NCBI GenBank assembly: GCA_946409675.1 | Contig: CAMJXI010000054.1 | Coordinates: 1-7,170, forward strand | DNA: 7,170 nt | From: an uncultured Lactobacillus sp. | GTDB lineage: Bacteria; Bacillota; Bacilli; Lactobacillales; Lactobacillaceae | Direction of reading: 5' to 3' | In this document: in pieces, positions 1 through 5,895 of the stretch | Layout of the letters: each line of letters starts with the position of its first letter | Numbering within the stretch: position 1 is the first letter of the stretch | Notes under the pieces: generated by a model | Told to the model about the DNA's origin: nothing | Database searches by the model: none | What the model saw: the letters and a program-made list of their open reading frames with translations, nothing else | Translations under genes and position numbers: made by a program

Positions 1-2
1 AT

Positions 3-323
3 GGCTATAACTTGGCTAAATGGGTCGTTGAAGACTACGTGACAGGTTCTTTGGCGGAAGCCGAGGCAATTTACGGCAACAAGATGGAAAACACGCACAA
101 GCTCTGGTTGGGTGTTCCAGTCAAGGTCTTCAAGACTTACGCGGTCGAAAACGATTCGAAACGTAAAGCACTTGAACTGATCCAACAGGGTCTCACTGGC
201 ACCACTGTCTTTTATAAGAAGGACAAGAATTTGAAGCGTCAATTATTAATGTGGTACATGTTCCACAACTATGTGGGTCGTTTCAAACAGTATTACCAAG
301 AAAACAAGGGAAGAAACTTTTAA
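3..323 (+). CDS. 3' end of an unrecognised gene (5' truncated by the window edge)
   Basis: This reading frame is open from the first complete codon at the left edge to TAA at 321-323, giving the last 106 residues of a longer protein. A TTG at 12 is in frame, but nothing resembling a ribosome binding site can be judged there and the frame stays open to the edge, so the real start is presumably outside. The visible part is soluble-looking, rich in Lys, Tyr, Trp and Phe, with no transmembrane segment; its last 35 residues are strongly basic and aromatic (WYMFHNYVGRFKQYY region) and may form an amphipathic helix. I do not recognise the family and assign no function. The next small membrane-protein gene begins 13 bases after the stop with its ribosome binding site overlapping this stop, so the two are probably co-transcribed and possibly translationally coupled. 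Confidence 0.75.
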   Translation, partial: GYNLAKWVVEDYVTGSLAEAEAIYGNKMENTHKLWLGVPVKVFKTYAVENDSKRKALELIQQGLTGTTVFYKKDKNLKRQLLMWYMFHNYVGRFKQYYQENKGRNF

Positions 324-328
324 GAGGA
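322..328 (+). promoter_or_regulatory. Ribosome binding site that selects a TTG start
   Basis: AAGAGGA overlaps the stop codon of the preceding gene. It lies 8 bases before TTG 337 and 14 bases before the in-frame ATG 343. The 8-base spacing is normal, so TTG is preferred as the start of the small gene. Confidence 0.6.
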
Positions 329-336
329 ATTAGATT

Positions 337-513
337 TTGGACATGCAAAGAATTTTACTGGGCGCTGCAATGCTCGTTGCCTTTTTGGCAATTGGTTATG
401 TTGTGACAGTCGTATTGATGAAGTTGGAAGCTAAAAGGGATGCAGATTTTGTGGAAACAGAAGATGCTATCGAATTAGACGATCTAACAGACATTGTTTT
501 AGAACAAAACTAG
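337..513 (+). CDS. Small single-pass membrane protein, 58 aa, TTG start
   Basis: A short frame from TTG 337 to TAG 511-513 encodes 58 residues. Residues about 6-28 form one uninterrupted hydrophobic segment (ILLGAAMLVAFLAIGYVVTV and following), long enough for a single transmembrane helix. It is followed by a short basic patch (K29, K33, R34) and then a highly acidic tail of about 24 residues ending DLTDIVLEQN. By the positive-inside rule the tail probably faces the cytoplasm (inference). The start is chosen because AAGAGGA lies 8 bases upstream of the TTG; a second in-frame start, ATG 343, would remove only two residues. It sits 13 bases after the preceding gene and directly before a strong terminator, so it is the last gene of that transcript. 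I recognise no family. The combination of ribosome binding site, helix, charge layout and terminator argues that it is real. Confidence 0.7.
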   Translation: MDMQRILLGAAMLVAFLAIGYVVTVVLMKLEAKRDADFVETEDAIELDDLTDIVLEQN

Positions 514-524
514 GTTAAAAACTG

Positions 525-569
525 ATAAACTACAAGTTCGTTAACGACGAAAAGTAGTTTATTTTTTTT
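525..569 (+). terminator. Intrinsic terminator after the small membrane-protein gene
   Basis: A perfect 9-bp outer stem (ATAAACTAC 525-533 with GTAGTTTAT 554-562) encloses a perfect 5-bp inner stem (TTCGT 537-541 with ACGAA 547-551, loop TAACG). A run of eight T follows at 562-569. It closes the transcript 11 bases after the stop. Confidence 0.88.
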
Positions 570-666
570 GATTTTGGTAGTTTTAAACAAAAAACCAACA
601 AAAAAGAAAAAAATCAAACAAAAACGAAAAAATATTTTCTAAGCCTTAAGTATCGGCAATCCGCGT

Positions 667-682
667 ATGGTAACGCTTACAG
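667..682 (+). promoter_or_regulatory. Candidate cre (CcpA-binding) site upstream of lacD
   Basis: ATGGTAACGCTTACAG matches the consensus WTGNNARCGNWWWCAW at every defined position except the last. It matches the stricter TGWAANCGNTNWCA at 12 of 14 positions. It lies 14 bases upstream of the -35 box and is centred about 56 bases before the predicted transcription start. For CcpA, cre sites upstream of the -35 near this distance are known to activate (Bacillus subtilis ackA), so activation rather than repression is the likelier reading (inference). The bases between the preceding terminator and this site (570-666) are A-rich and contain no gene that I can see. Confidence 0.6.
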
Positions 683-696
683 CCAAATCGTACCCT

Positions 697-724
697 TTGA
701 CAAATACAGGACAATCCATATAAT
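697..724 (+). promoter_or_regulatory. Sigma-A type promoter of lacD
   Basis: A consensus -35 TTGACA (697-702) and a consensus -10 TATAAT (719-724) are separated by 16 bases. Transcription should start near 731, giving a leader of about 42 bases before the lacD ATG. The consensus boxes suit a strongly expressed metabolic gene. Confidence 0.88.
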
Positions 725-772
725 AAGTGTTGTGCGGAAATTCAATTCATTTAAATCAAAGGAGATTTTTTC

Positions 773-1762
773 ATGACTGCTATTTCACCAGAAGTTGCAA
801 AACACTTAGAAAATTTATCAAATAAAGATGGCGTTATCAGCGCCCTTGCCATTGACCAACGTGGTTCATTAAAGAAAATGCTTGCTGCTGCAGCAAACAA
901 ACCAGCCGACGAACAAACAATCGTTGACTTTAAAGTTGCTGTTTCAGAAGAATTAACTAAATATGCTTCAGCTATCCTTTTGGATCCAGAATATGGTCTT
1001 CCAGCTGCTAAAGTTCGCGACGCAAACTGTGGTTTGTTGACCGCTTACGAAAAGACTGGTTACGATGCTACTGAACCTGGTCGTTTCCCTGACTTGTTAC
1101 AAGACTGGTCAGCTCGTCGTCTTAAAGAAGAAGGCGCAGATGCTATTAAATTCCTTCTTTACTATGATATTGACGAAGGTGAAGAAATCAACAACCGTAA
1201 ACATGCCTTTGTTGAACGTGTTGGTGCAGAAGCTAAAGAAAATGGTCTTCCATTCTTCCTTGAATTAGTTTCATATGACGCAAGCATCGAAGACGCATCA
1301 AGCGTTGAATATGCTAAAGTTAAACCTCACAAAGTTATCGACATGATGAAAGAATTCTCAAAACCAGAATACAATGTAACTGTTTTGAAGATGGAAGTAC
1401 CTTTCAACATCAAGTATGTTGAAGGCTTTGGCGACGGTGAAGTTGTTTGGACTAAGGACGAAGCTCTTAAATTGTTCAAAGAACAAAGTGAAGCAACTGA
1501 ATTACCATACATCTTCTTGTCAGCTGGTGTTCCTTCTGATGTCTTCATCGAAGAAATCAAATTAGCTACTGAAGCTGGTGCTAACTTTAACGGTGTTCTT
1601 TGTGGCCGTGCTACATGGAAACCAGGTATCCAACCATTTGCTGGCGAAAGCGAAAAAGCTGGACGCGAATGGTTACAAACTCAAGGTAAAGCAAACATTG
1701 AAGCCTTGAACGCAGTACTTGGCGGTGCTAAAGACTGGCACTCAAAGTTAGACGTTAAATAA
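773..1762 (+). CDS. lacD: Tagatose 1,6-bisphosphate aldolase, class I (LacD)
   Basis: The product (329 aa, the usual LacD length) cleaves tagatose 1,6-bisphosphate to dihydroxyacetone phosphate and glyceraldehyde 3-phosphate by a Schiff-base mechanism in the cytoplasm; LacD enzymes also accept fructose 1,6-bisphosphate. Recognition rests on overall sequence and conserved active-site stretches: ALAIDQRG (D28), AIKFLLYYD (K126), FFLELV (E164) and LKMEVP (K206, the Schiff-base lysine). These correspond to Lys125, Glu163 and Lys205 of the streptococcal enzyme with an offset of one. The start is supported by AAAGGAG (758-764) 8 bases upstream. It has its own consensus promoter, a cre-like site and a terminator, so it is a single-gene unit. 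None of the other tagatose-pathway genes (lacA, lacB, lacC or PTS genes) is in the window, so it may serve as a general sugar-bisphosphate aldolase (inference). Codon choice is that of a highly expressed gene. Confidence 0.95.
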   Translation: MTAISPEVAKHLENLSNKDGVISALAIDQRGSLKKMLAAAANKPADEQTIVDFKVAVSEELTKYASAILLDPEYGLPAAKVRDANCGLLTAYEKTGYDATEPGRFPDLLQDWSARRLKEEGADAIKFLLYYDIDEGEEINNRKHAFVERVGAEAKENGLPFFLELVSYDASIEDASSVEYAKVKPHKVIDMMKEFSKPEYNVTVLKMEVPFNIKYVEGFGDGEVVWTKDEALKLFKEQSEATELPYIFLSAGVPSDVFIEEIKLATEAGANFNGVLCGRATWKPGIQPFAGESEKAGREWLQTQGKANIEALNAVLGGAKDWHSKLDVK

Positions 1763-1806
1763 TTAGCTTTAACAACTATTCATTTATTTTAAATTTGTAA
1801 TTAAAT

Positions 1807-1846
1807 GGGAAACCGTTTCGGGACTTGTTCTTGGAGCGGTTTTTTT
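1807..1846 (+). terminator. Intrinsic terminator of lacD
   Basis: AAACCG (1810-1815) pairs with CGGTTT (1837-1842), followed by a T run to 1846. The loop is long (21 bases), and a competing short palindrome GAAAC-C-GTTTC occupies 1809-1819, so the stem is weaker than the other terminators here. Its position 45 bases after the lacD stop and the T tract make termination the natural reading. Confidence 0.65.
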
Positions 1847-1938
1847 ATTTTCCCCAAAAATCATAAGCATATCGTTACGTTTTCTGGCCTTTTTGTAATA
1901 TAGTCATGTTGAGGAAGTGTATATCTCTATTTTGCACA

Positions 1939-1946
1939 GTGAGGTG
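1939..1946 (+). promoter_or_regulatory. Ribosome binding site that fixes the hydrolase start
   Basis: GTGAGGTG lies 6 bases upstream of ATG 1953. The longer in-frame alternative, GTG 1917, has only GAGGAA immediately in front of it with no usable spacing, and would add 12 residues without homology to the fold. The ATG is therefore taken as the start. Confidence 0.75.
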
Positions 1947-1952
1947 CTAATT

Positions 1953-2759
1953 ATGATAAAAGTTGAGAAAGATGTTATTTATTCAGCTAAGTTGGGGCTA
2001 AAAGCTGATCTTTACTATCCGGATGATCAAACGATTAAAGGTGCGATTGTCGACTTGCATGGTGGTGGCTGGTTTAGGGGAGACAAGGAAAAAGATGCCG
2101 ATATTGCAACCGAGTTTGCAAAGAACGGCTTCATGGTGGCTGTGCCAAATTACCGCTACACACCGGAAGTCTATTTCCCAGAGCCAATTGTGGATGTTGC
2201 AACAATGGTGACCTGGTTATTACAAGAAAAGAATTTTAACTTAGCCGACGTGATGGCGTTTGGTTCGAGTGCTGGTGGGAACCTGGCAGTTGAACTTGCG
2301 ATTAAGACAGGGATTGCGGCAGTTTCGTGGTCCGGGATTTTGGATATCGATGAGTGGATGAATGCCCACCAAGATGTTGAGGCAAAATTAGATCAGACCC
2401 AGGACTTTTCGGGTTCTGCTAGTGCCGATATTGATCAAACTGGGAAGAACGACCAATTCTACAAATGGTTTGTGATGAACTATCTGCAAAATAAGCCTGA
2501 GCAAGTACGATCTGCAACTCCTTGGCGGAGAATCGACGAAAATACTGGTCCACTATTCTTAGTCAACTCGATGGATGAGTTTGTACCAACGAGTGGAGTT
2601 ACCTTGACGGTGGATGAAATGCTGAAGAATAGGAGAATTGTGCAGACACAGTTTATCCCTGGCTCAAGACATGCTAAAGGTTATTATGATGTGGCGATAG
2701 ACCAGACGATATTGTTCTTTAATAAGCAGATAGTGGGAGATACCACGGTTAATCCATAG
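1953..2759 (+). CDS. Alpha/beta hydrolase, HSL / carboxylesterase-like
   Basis: A cytoplasmic 268-residue alpha/beta hydrolase. The oxyanion-hole motif HGGGW is at residues 36-40. The nucleophile elbow GSSAG is at 104-108, making S106 the catalytic serine. The likely acid is D208 in NSMDEFVP, and the likely catalytic histidine is H240 in GSRHAKGY. HGGG plus GxSAG is the pattern of hormone-sensitive-lipase-like and BD-FAE-type esterases, which hydrolyse small carboxylic esters or acylated sugars; the actual substrate cannot be told from sequence. No signal peptide or membrane segment is present. It stands alone, 190 bases after lacD and behind that gene's terminator, and converges on the azoreductase gene. 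I found no convincing promoter box in front of it. A 10-base direct repeat straddles its stop codon, and the last few residues (GDTTVNP) may be poorly conserved. A peptidase of the same fold is an alternative, but the HGGG motif favours an esterase. Confidence 0.87.
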   Translation: MIKVEKDVIYSAKLGLKADLYYPDDQTIKGAIVDLHGGGWFRGDKEKDADIATEFAKNGFMVAVPNYRYTPEVYFPEPIVDVATMVTWLLQEKNFNLADVMAFGSSAGGNLAVELAIKTGIAAVSWSGILDIDEWMNAHQDVEAKLDQTQDFSGSASADIDQTGKNDQFYKWFVMNYLQNKPEQVRSATPWRRIDENTGPLFLVNSMDEFVPTSGVTLTVDEMLKNRRIVQTQFIPGSRHAKGYYDVAIDQTILFFNKQIVGDTTVNP

Positions 2760-2779
2760 TGCATTGACTACGGTTAATC
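2745..2779 (+). repeat. 10-base direct repeat across the hydrolase stop codon
   Basis: ACGGTTAATC occurs at 2745-2754 and again at 2770-2779, a 25-base period. The first copy is coding (last codons of the hydrolase) and the second lies just after the TAG. It may be a small duplication or chance; no known element is recognised. Confidence 0.5.
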
Positions 2780-2794
2780 TTTGAGCACTAACGA

Positions 2795-2833
2795 AATAAT
2801 TCAGCTATCCTCGTAGAAGATAGTTGAATTATT
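2795..2833. other. Long hairpin downstream of the hydrolase gene
   Basis: AATAATTCAGCTATC (2795-2809) pairs with GATAGTTGAATTATT (2819-2833) over 15 bp with a single G-T wobble and a 9-base loop. Weaker flanking complementarity (TAAC with GTTA) may extend it. Neither strand has a T run after the stem, so it is not a canonical intrinsic terminator, although it could end or stabilise the hydrolase mRNA. The stretch from here to 2942 contains no gene I can support; it holds two copies of AAAAGCACG (2858-2866 and 2881-2889). Confidence 0.6.
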
Positions 2834-2942
2834 AGTTAAGCGGAGAAGATTGTAGTCAAAAGCACGAATAAGGATGTAATAAAAGCACGTTTAAGAAACT
2901 GAATAAGATAGTAAATAAGAGTGAAAAATAATCCAACGAGAC

Positions 2943-2977
2943 AAAAAATCCACCTCACACAATGTGAAGTGGATTTT
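2943..2977 (-). terminator. Intrinsic terminator of the azoreductase gene
   Basis: Read on the minus strand, AAAATCCACTTCACA and TGTGAGGTGGATTTT form a 15-bp stem with one G-U wobble and a 3-base loop, followed by a run of six T (A 2943-2948 on the plus strand). On the plus strand the same position is a C-A mismatch, and the T run there is interrupted, so the element is better suited to minus-strand transcripts. It begins 6 bases after the gene's stop. Confidence 0.88.
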
Positions 2978-2983
2978 ATTTTG

Positions 2984-3622
2984 CTATTTATCAGCCAATG
3001 CTTTTGCTTGTTCCTTAGCAGCGGCCAAGATATTAGCAGCTTGATCTGGAACGAAGGCTGCACCTTCAACGTAGACGTGGTCGACTTTACCAAGTCCGAC
3101 GAACTTCATGACGAGGTCGATATATTGTGAACCCAAATCTTCCTTAGCTGTTTCTGGGTCGTTGTGATAAAAGCCACCAGCAGCTTGTACGTGAACAACT
3201 TGCTTGTCACTCAACAAGCCGACTGGACCGTGATCCGTATATTTGAAGGATTTACCTGAAACTTGAATCAAGTCTAAGTATTGTTTCAATTCTGCGGGTA
3301 GGAAGTAGTTCCACATTGGGTTGGCGATTAAAACAGTATCTGCTTCCACGAATGAATCCAAGTACTTAGCGTATTTTGCAAAAGCCTTTTCTTCATCTGG
3401 AGTTAATGTATTACCTGTGATGGTTGAGAATTTTTCTTTAGTGATTAAGTCAAAGTGATCTTGTGTGTAATATGGTGGTTCTTCGGCGAAAAGATTGATT
3501 GTTTTGACAGTGCCAGTTGGATTCTTGACCTGCCATTCATCAACGAAAGCTTGACCGACAGCCAAACTCTCGGAGTTTTCAATTGTACCTGGGTGAGCAA
3601 TAACATAGAGCAATTTTTTCAT
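2984..3622 (-). CDS. azoR: FMN-dependent NADH azoreductase / NADH:quinone oxidoreductase
   Basis: A 212-residue flavodoxin-fold oxidoreductase of the AzoR (AcpD) family, of the usual length. These cytoplasmic FMN dimers transfer two electrons from NAD(P)H to quinones and azo compounds and are linked to thiol and quinone stress. Evidence is the N-terminal strand followed by a Ser-containing phosphate loop (residues 3-20, with ENSES), the FMN-binding NPMWNYFLPAELKQYLD stretch (101-117), GKSFKYTDHGPVGLL (123-137) and the QAAGGFY loop (146-152). The start is supported by AAAAGGAG 8 bases upstream on the minus strand, and a strong terminator lies 6 bases after the stop, so it is monocistronic. It is divergent from pepO across 193 bases and convergent with the hydrolase. 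The gene name denotes the family; the natural substrate is unknown. Confidence 0.92.
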   Translation of the reverse strand: MKKLLYVIAHPGTIENSESLAVGQAFVDEWQVKNPTGTVKTINLFAEEPPYYTQDHFDLITKEKFSTITGNTLTPDEEKAFAKYAKYLDSFVEADTVLIANPMWNYFLPAELKQYLDLIQVSGKSFKYTDHGPVGLLSDKQVVHVQAAGGFYHNDPETAKEDLGSQYIDLVMKFVGLGKVDHVYVEGAAFVPDQAANILAAAKEQAKALADK

Positions 3623-3655
3623 GAGCGATTCTCCTTTTTTCTATTACTAAAGATA

Positions 3656-3661
3656 AGTATA
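3656..3661 (-). promoter_or_regulatory. Candidate -10 box of the azoreductase gene within an AGTATACT palindrome
   Basis: On the minus strand TATACT (5 of 6 to consensus) would start transcription near 3649, leaving about 27 bases before the ATG including AAAAGGAG. It sits in the perfect palindrome AGTATACT (3656-3663). No good -35 box is found; TTAAAT at a 19-base spacing is the best match, so the call is tentative. Confidence 0.45.
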
Positions 3662-3693
3662 CTCGATTTTATTCTGAATTATTTAACAAAAGT

Positions 3694-3726
3694 AAATTTA
3701 AAAAGTGGAAAAGTGAAATTTAAAAA
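3694..3726. repeat. 11-base direct repeat in the azoreductase-pepO divergent spacer
   Basis: AAATTTAAAAA occurs at 3694-3704 and 3716-3726, a 22-base period or about two helical turns. It is embedded in an A-rich segment with two AAGTG words between. It could bind a regulator or act as curved or UP-element DNA, but low-complexity chance is possible. Confidence 0.4.
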
Positions 3727-3750
3727 CAAATGAAATTATGTCGATTAAAA

Positions 3751-3777
3751 TTAACAAAAATTTCAGGTGAGTGCTAA
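3751..3777 (+). promoter_or_regulatory. Degenerate CIRCE-like (HrcA operator) sequence over the pepO promoter
   Basis: GAGTGCTAA (3769-3777) is a perfect match to the right arm of CIRCE (TTAGCACTC-N9-GAGTGCTAA). At exactly N9 upstream lies TTAACAAAA (3751-3759), which matches the left arm at 5 of 9 positions. Both arms coincide with the -35 and extended -10 elements, so part of the match may simply reflect promoter sequence. Confidence 0.35.
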
Positions 3778-3780
3778 AAT
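3751..3780 (+). promoter_or_regulatory. Promoter of pepO with extended -10
   Basis: The -35 is TTAACA (3751-3756, 5 of 6), followed by an 18-base spacer and TAAAAT (3775-3780, 5 of 6) preceded by TGC, a proper extended -10 (TGn). Transcription would start near 3787, about 29 bases before the pepO ATG. An alternative -10, TATAGT at 3781-3786, has no matching -35. Confidence 0.55.
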
Positions 3781-3815
3781 TATAGTATTACTAGTTTAAA
3801 AAAGGAAGGCATTTT

Positions 3816-5768
3816 ATGAAAAGATATGTGAATGTTCGCGGTGGAGCTGGAGATGTTACCAAGCCCACTCAAGCACGGCCTCAAGATAACCTTTACCTTG
3901 CGGTAAACTATAATTATTTGAAGGATGCCGAAATTCCGGCTGATAAACCAACTACCGGTAGTTTTAATGTTTTGGCTGATAATGTCGAAGAAAACTTAAT
4001 GGCTGACTTCGCTGATTTTGCGCGCGGTGCTAAAGATATTTCTGACAACCCAGAACTACAAAACGCAGTTGAATTATATAAATTAACAGGCGATTTCAAT
4101 AAACGTGATGCCGATGGCGTTACCCCAGCTTTAGCCGATATGCAAGAAATCTTGGATATCAAGGATTTTGCTGAATTAAACGAAACCGCAGCTAAACTTG
4201 AACTTAATGGTCATAGCTTACCTATTAATTTCGGCGTTGATACAGATATGAAAGATACCAAACACCACGTTCTTGCTACTAGTGGTCCTGGACTATTCCT
4301 TTCTGATACTACCCAATACGGTACTGAAGTCGGAGACAAACTTTTGCGCGTCTTTGAAACTCAAAGTGCCTACCTCTTAACCTTAATGGGCATGAATGAA
4401 GCAGAAGCTTTGATCAACGTTCATCGGGCACTTGAATTAGATGCCCAACTTTCTAAGATTGTTAAGAGTAACGAAGAATGGGCTGATTATCCTGCAACTT
4501 ATAACCCATATGAATTTACTGAATTTGCTAAATACTTCAAGAGCTTTGACGTTACTAGCTATGTTAAAGAATTACTCGGCAAGGTACCTGATAAGGTTAT
4601 CGAAGCTGAACCTCGTTTCTTGAAGGCTACTGAAGATGTTCTTAACGAAGACAACTTCCCTAATATCAAGAGTTGGATGCTCGTTAACTTTGTTAATGGT
4701 GTATCTGGTTCATTGAGCCAAAAAATGCGTGAAGCTGGATTCTCATATCGCCAAGCTGTTACTGGTGTGAAGGAACTCGCTAAGCCCGAAAAACAGGCTT
4801 ATCAAGTTGCCAACAGCAATTTCGATGAAGTTGTGGGTATTTACTATGGTAAGAAGTATTTTGGCGCAGATGCAAAAGCAGACGTCATTTCAATGATCCA
4901 TAAAATGATTGCCATCTACGAAAATCGTCTCACTAATAATGACTGGCTTTCTGATGCAACCAAGAAAAAGGCCATTGTTAAATTAAAGGCCATGGAACTT
5001 AAAGTTGGTTACCCAGACAAGGTAGAAGACATCTACAAGCGCTTGAAGATTACCCCTGCAAGTAAGGGTGGTACTTTATACAGCAACTTGAAAGGGATTC
5101 GCTTAGAAAGAATTAAGTACAACCTTGAAAAGATTGATGAAGATGTTGATCGCACAGTTTGGAACATGCCTGGTAACTTGGTTAACGCTAGTTATGACCC
5201 AAGCAAGAACGATTTAACTTTCCCAGCAGCAATTTTGCAAGCACCATTCTACGACTTGCATGCAAGCTCATCAACTAACTATGGTGGTATCGGTGCCGTT
5301 ATCGCCCACGAAATTTCACACGCCTTCGATAACAATGGAGCTAAATTCGATGAAATTGGTAACATGGTTAACTGGTGGACTGATGATGACTTCAAGAAGT
5401 TTGAAGAGAAGACCCAAGCTGAAATTGCTTTGTTTGACGGACTACAATATGGCCCAGGCAAGATCAATGGTAAGCAAGTTGTTTCTGAAAACGTGGCTGA
5501 TATTGGTGGACTTTCAAACGCCGTTGAAGCAGCTAAGAGTGAAAAAGATGCTAATATGGTAGAACTTTTCGAAAACTGGGCACGTGTTTGGTCAATGAAG
5601 GCCGCTCCAGAATACATGCAAATGCTTTTGGCAGTTGATGTTCACGCACCAGGTCCAATGAGAGCAAACGTTCAACCACAAAACCTCCCTGAATTCTATG
5701 AAGCATTCGGTGTAACTAAGAGTGATGGAATGTACTTGGAACCTGAAAAACGAGTAAATATTTGGTAA
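3816..5768 (+). CDS. pepO: Oligoendopeptidase O, M13 family zinc metallopeptidase
   Basis: A 650-residue neprilysin-like (M13) endopeptidase; PepO enzymes of lactic acid bacteria cleave intracellular oligopeptides on the amino side of hydrophobic residues and feed nitrogen metabolism. All catalytic elements are present: zinc motif HEISH (H498, E499, H502), third ligand E558 with D562 in ENVAD, substrate-binding NASY (457-460, equal to NAFY of neprilysin), and H610 and R616 in DVHAPGPMR, matching His711 and Arg717 of neprilysin. The C terminus RVNIW fits the family ending. FPAAILQAPFYD (469-480) is also typical. There is no signal peptide or N-terminal membrane helix, so it acts in the cytoplasm. 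AAAGGAAGG (3801-3809) lies 6 bases before the ATG. It is a single-gene unit with its own promoter and terminator, with no oligopeptide transporter beside it here. Regulation may involve the CIRCE-like sequence over its promoter. Confidence 0.95.
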   Translation: MKRYVNVRGGAGDVTKPTQARPQDNLYLAVNYNYLKDAEIPADKPTTGSFNVLADNVEENLMADFADFARGAKDISDNPELQNAVELYKLTGDFNKRDADGVTPALADMQEILDIKDFAELNETAAKLELNGHSLPINFGVDTDMKDTKHHVLATSGPGLFLSDTTQYGTEVGDKLLRVFETQSAYLLTLMGMNEAEALINVHRALELDAQLSKIVKSNEEWADYPATYNPYEFTEFAKYFKSFDVTSYVKELLGKVPDKVIEAEPRFLKATEDVLNEDNFPNIKSWMLVNFVNGVSGSLSQKMREAGFSYRQAVTGVKELAKPEKQAYQVANSNFDEVVGIYYGKKYFGADAKADVISMIHKMIAIYENRLTNNDWLSDATKKKAIVKLKAMELKVGYPDKVEDIYKRLKITPASKGGTLYSNLKGIRLERIKYNLEKIDEDVDRTVWNMPGNLVNASYDPSKNDLTFPAAILQAPFYDLHASSSTNYGGIGAVIAHEISHAFDNNGAKFDEIGNMVNWWTDDDFKKFEEKTQAEIALFDGLQYGPGKINGKQVVSENVADIGGLSNAVEAAKSEKDANMVELFENWARVWSMKAAPEYMQMLLAVDVHAPGPMRANVQPQNLPEFYEAFGVTKSDGMYLEPEKRVNIW

Positions 5769-5788
5769 TTTGTGAATAAGATTAAGCT

Positions 5789-5816
5789 AAACCCCGTAAT
5801 TCGGGGTTTTTCTTTT
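5789..5816 (+). terminator. Intrinsic terminator of pepO
   Basis: A perfect 8-bp stem AAACCCCG (5789-5796) with CGGGGTTT (5802-5809), loop TAATT, runs into TTTTTCTTTT. It starts 20 bases after the stop and is the most GC-rich terminator stem in the window. Confidence 0.93.
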
Positions 5817-5895
5817 GCTCAAAAAGCGAAAAACCACCTAATTTAAGAAAAAATTAAAGAAAAAAGCAAAAATAGAAAGGCCTATCTAAAGGGAT

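Noticed and set aside
1808..1821. cre-like sequence in the lacD terminator
   Set aside because: Only the left half (GAAACCG) fits; the right half fails at the conserved CA positions, and the segment is explained by the terminator stem.
1875..1904. Possible promoter for the hydrolase (TTACGT, then TATAGT)
   Set aside because: The -10 is acceptable but the -35 matches the consensus at only two positions and no extended -10 is present; too weak to annotate.
1917..1952. GTG start at 1917 extending the hydrolase by 12 residues
   Set aside because: No properly spaced ribosome binding site precedes it, whereas ATG 1953 has GTGAGGTG 6 bases upstream and begins where the hydrolase fold begins.
2795..2833. 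Calling this hairpin an intrinsic terminator
   Set aside because: The stem is good but neither strand has a T run after it, unlike the four clear terminators in the window.
2836..3093. Minus-strand frame of 85 codons overlapping the azoreductase 3' end
   Set aside because: It overlaps the azoreductase coding region in another frame and reads through that gene's terminator; there is no sign of its own translation signals.
3455..3733. Plus-strand frame of 92 codons antisense to the azoreductase start and running into the divergent spacer
   Set aside because: It is a shadow of the real minus-strand gene; the spacer part is low-complexity A-rich sequence giving Lys and Asn codons.
5279..5617. 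112-codon antisense frame inside pepO
   Set aside because: It lies opposite the conserved zinc-site region of pepO, its composition follows the opposite coding strand, and no ribosome binding site or promoter is evident.
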